DNA from: Dyella kyungheensis | GTDB lineage: Bacteria > Pseudomonadota > Gammaproteobacteria > Xanthomonadales > Rhodanobacteraceae | NCBI RefSeq assembly: GCF_016905005.1 | Contig: NZ_JADIKC010000001.1 | Span: 62,001 to 126,000 of the forward strand | DNA: 64,000 nt | Direction: 5' to 3' | Part shown: positions 62,147 through 64,000 of the stretch, piece after piece | How the letters are laid out: each line of letters begins with the position of its first letter | How positions within the stretch are numbered: position 1 is the stretch's first letter | Notes under the pieces: generated by a model | Told to the model about the DNA's origin: nothing | What the model saw: only the letters and a program-made list of their open reading frames with translations | Database searches by the model: none | Translations under genes and position numbers: made by a program

Positions 62147-62955
62147 GGCTGTTTGCGACCCGCCATGTGCTGCAGATAGGCCAGCAGGTCGTCCAGGTCC
62201 CGGTCGGACAGCGCCTTGCGATCGAAGCCCGGCATGCGCGCCTGCGGCCAGTGGCGCAAGGACTGCGGGTCGCGGATATAGGCGCGCAGCAGGTCCTCGC
62301 GCAGGTACTCGGTGGGGCTGTGCGGGACGTTGAGGTCCGGGCCCAGCTTGGCGTCGCCCTGGCCGTTGAGGGTGTGGCAGGCGAAGCAGGTGCGCTGGAA
62401 CACCGCGAAGCCGCGCAGCACGGGGCTGTCGGCCTTCAGGGCGGGATCGGGGCGGACGGCGGGGAAGCGTTCCGCCACGGGCGGCTGGCGCCGGATCGAG
62501 GCCAGCTGGAACGGCCATTGCTCCGGCCCGATCTTCATCGCCGCCGGATTCGTCCACACCACGTAGAAGGGACCGGCATCGCCCTTGATCTCGGCCAGCA
62601 TCGGCCAGGGATGGGCCGGGTCCTCGACCGCCAGCCAGGCTTCCGAGCCCTGGGCGCGGACGATCAAGGCGGCGGGAATTTGCGCGGCAAAGCCGTCGGA
62701 GGCTACGAACTGCAAGGTATCGTCGGGCGAGACGCCCTCGAGCAGCGCCTTCAAGGGCACGGCGCGATAGCGCATGGCGCGTTTGAAGGAGACATCGTCG
62801 GGAATCGCGATCTCGCGGATGTCGCCGCGGGCCAGCAGTTGTGCGGTGCTATAGGTCTTCGACCCGTGGCCCAGGTCCACCGTGAGATCGGCGGCATGCA
62901 GGGGCAGGGCGATGGCCAGGGCCAGCAGGCACAGGCGGCGTAGCAGGCTGAGCAT
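62143..62955 (-). CDS. Periplasmic cytochrome c with sulfite-oxidase-like N-terminal domain
   Basis: 270 residues from ATG 62955. Signal peptide SLLRRLCLLALAIALPLHAA, then an N-terminal region (about 25-165) with YRAVPLKALL, FVASDGFAAQIP and GPFYVVWTNP, reminiscent of the molybdopterin-binding oxidoreductase fold but short and without the cofactor Cys. The C-terminal domain is a class I cytochrome c: CFACH haem motif near residue 190, GPDLN, and MPGF supplying the axial Met. Probably an electron-transfer protein. Confidence 0.86.
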   Translation of the reverse strand: MLSLLRRLCLLALAIALPLHAADLTVDLGHGSKTYSTAQLLARGDIREIAIPDDVSFKRAMRYRAVPLKALLEGVSPDDTLQFVASDGFAAQIPAALIVRAQGSEAWLAVEDPAHPWPMLAEIKGDAGPFYVVWTNPAAMKIGPEQWPFQLASIRRQPPVAERFPAVRPDPALKADSPVLRGFAVFQRTCFACHTLNGQGDAKLGPDLNVPHSPTEYLREDLLRAYIRDPQSLRHWPQARMPGFDRKALSDRDLDDLLAYLQHMAGRKQP

Positions 62956-63087
62956 GGCGCGATCATCCCGTCCGGAAAGCCGTCGATTGTAAGCGTCTCT
63001 TGGTCGACGAGTCGGCCAGCTTGCCAAAAGCTGAACAAAACCGCCGAGGCGCTTGAACTAGCTCCGGGCCGGCCACACTAAGGAGAC

Positions 63088-63217
63088 GTATCGCCGTGAC
63101 GGCGACAAGAAGTGGTACAGCAGCATCGTGCCACTGAGGGGTCGGTCCTTTTTCCCCTCTTTGTTATGGACCGGCCTGACAAACCCCGCTAGCCCCTCCC
63201 CTGGCTACCGGGGTTTT
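63088..63217 (+). ncRNA. Candidate structured small RNA with C-rich loops
   Basis: The 347-bp gap between the cytochrome gene and pncB has a run of hairpins: TCGCCGT-G-ACGGCGA (63091-63105), GGTCGGTCC...GGACCGGCC enclosing a loop with TTCCCCTC (63140-63176), and a terminator AACCCCG-x-TAGCC...GGCTA-x-CGGGGTT (loop CCTCCC) followed by TTTTTT (63182-63217). C-rich loops on stems resemble the layout of Xanthomonas sX13 small RNA as I recall it. A TTGAAC box (63053) could be the -35. The function and the exact 5' end are inference. Confidence 0.55.
63182..63217 (+). terminator. Strong terminator upstream of pncB
   Basis: AACCCCG-C-TAGCC pairs with GGCTA-C-CGGGGTT (one internal mismatch), followed by TTTTTT. 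As no gene precedes it on this strand within 1 kb, it must end an RNA made in the gap. Confidence 0.85.
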
Positions 63218-63302
63218 TTATTGCCTGTCGTTTGGCGCCGACTCGCCGCGAGTGCGGCTGGGCGAGGATAATCGACGCATCCCCCGCCGCTTGAGCGACT
63301 GA

Positions 63303-64000
63303 TGATCGTCACCTCCCTGCTCGACACCGATCTGTACAAGTTCTCCATGATGCAGGTTGTGCTGCATCACTATCCGGCGGCGCAGGTCGAATACAAATTC
63401 AAGTGTCGCAACCCGGGCATCGACCTGGTTCCCTATATCGCCGAGATCCGCCGCGAGCTGGAAGGGCTGTGCGCGCTGCGCTTCACGCCGGAGGAACTGG
63501 ATTACCTGCGCACCTGGCGGTTCATCAAGAGCGACTTCATCGATTTCCTCGGGCTGTTCCAGCTCAACGCGAAGTACGTGGAAATCACGCCGGCGCAGGA
63601 GGGGCCAGGCGACATCGACATCCACATCCGCGGTCCCTGGCTGCACACCATCCTGTTCGAAGTGCCGTTGCTGGCGATCGTCAACGAAGTGTATTTCCGC
63701 AATACCCAGCCCGGCCTTTCGCTGGACGAAGGCCGCCGTCGCCTGCGCGAGAAGATCGCCCTGTTGCGCGACACGGATGGTTTTCAGGATTGCCGCATCG
63801 CCGACTACGGCACGCGCCGCCGTTTCTCGCGCGCCTGGCATGCCGAAGTGGCCACCACCCTGCGCGACGGCCTGGGCCGCCAGCTCGCCGGCACCAGCAA
63901 CGTGTGGCTGGCGTGGAAGCTCGGCCTGACGCCGCTGGGCACGCTGGCGCACGAGTATCTGCAGGCGCACCAGGCGCTGGGTCCACGCTTGCGCGATTCG
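63303..64000 (+). CDS. pncB: Nicotinate phosphoribosyltransferase (3' end beyond window)
   Basis: 233 residues are visible of about 390-400. It makes nicotinate mononucleotide in the NAD salvage pathway, with ATP. The start gives [20 protein letters not shown], the canonical N-terminus; [27 protein letters not shown] and [15 protein letters not shown] are diagnostic, the last including the conserved Arg/His region. TSNVWLA follows. The coding sequence runs off the window at base 64000. Confidence 0.96.

Overview
The window is chromosomal DNA of a high-GC gammaproteobacterium, most likely of the order Xanthomonadales and probably the family Rhodanobacteraceae (Dyella, Luteibacter, Frateuria or Rhodanobacter type). 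This rests on the core gene order rpsB-tsf / map / glnD / dapD / yffB ... dapE, on the protein sequences, and on REP-type repeats resembling those of this order. It is inference; there is no rRNA or marker comparison here. I saw no prophage, insertion sequence, tRNA, rRNA or CRISPR array. Coding density is high, and almost every long overlapping open frame is a GC-driven shadow of a gene on the other strand.

Layout. 1-13.6 kb is a translation, nitrogen and lysine core: tsf, rpsB, map, glnD, dapD, yffB, dapE. Six envelope or membrane-stress genes sit between yffB and dapE (DUF2165, a VIT1-type transporter, flotillin YqiK, YqiJ, a PspA-like protein, and an unknown). 13.6-18.3 kb holds a penicillin-acylase-type hydrolase, a DUF2233 lipoprotein, a VOC protein and two overlapping NUDIX genes. 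18.7-26.1 kb is the most unusual part: a dedicated ketosynthase and acyl carrier protein, an N-acyltransferase-like protein, a ureohydrolase-fold protein, a CPBP protease-like protein, a DegT-type aminotransferase, two small EamA transporters and an alpha/beta hydrolase. It looks like an uncharacterised pathway that makes and exports an acylated amine. 26-39 kb carries a paired active/inactive M16 peptidase system, parC, a TraB/GumN protein, cfa, a fluoride module (riboswitch, crcB, DUF190), a Bcr-type efflux pump and a large secreted serine protease. 39-47 kb has RNA-modification genes (RluA-type, rsmC, rsuA), selO, trxC, a possible small metalloprotease, a processive glycosyltransferase behind a sigma-54 promoter, and an SH3/proline-rich protein. 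47-64 kb contains an orphan Rieske oxygenase, a NERD helicase, an MpaB-type oxygenase, an attenuator-controlled DAHP synthase, OsmC, a DUF1345 protein, yajQ, flavoprotein and dehydrogenase genes, PhzF/YaiI, a rhomboid, a histone-H1-like protein, a Gly/Tyr-rich lipoprotein, an aminopeptidase, a cytochrome c fusion, a probable small RNA and pncB.

Regulatory highlights read directly from sequence: (1) a complete transcription attenuator before the DAHP synthase gene, with a 27-residue leader peptide carrying seven aromatic residues and four alternating pairing segments; (2) a fluoride riboswitch before crcB; (3) a near-perfect -24/-12 promoter with two 13-bp upstream repeats before a glycosyltransferase; (4) a structured, C-rich-loop RNA with a strong terminator before pncB; (5) three paired inverted REP (REPIN) elements.
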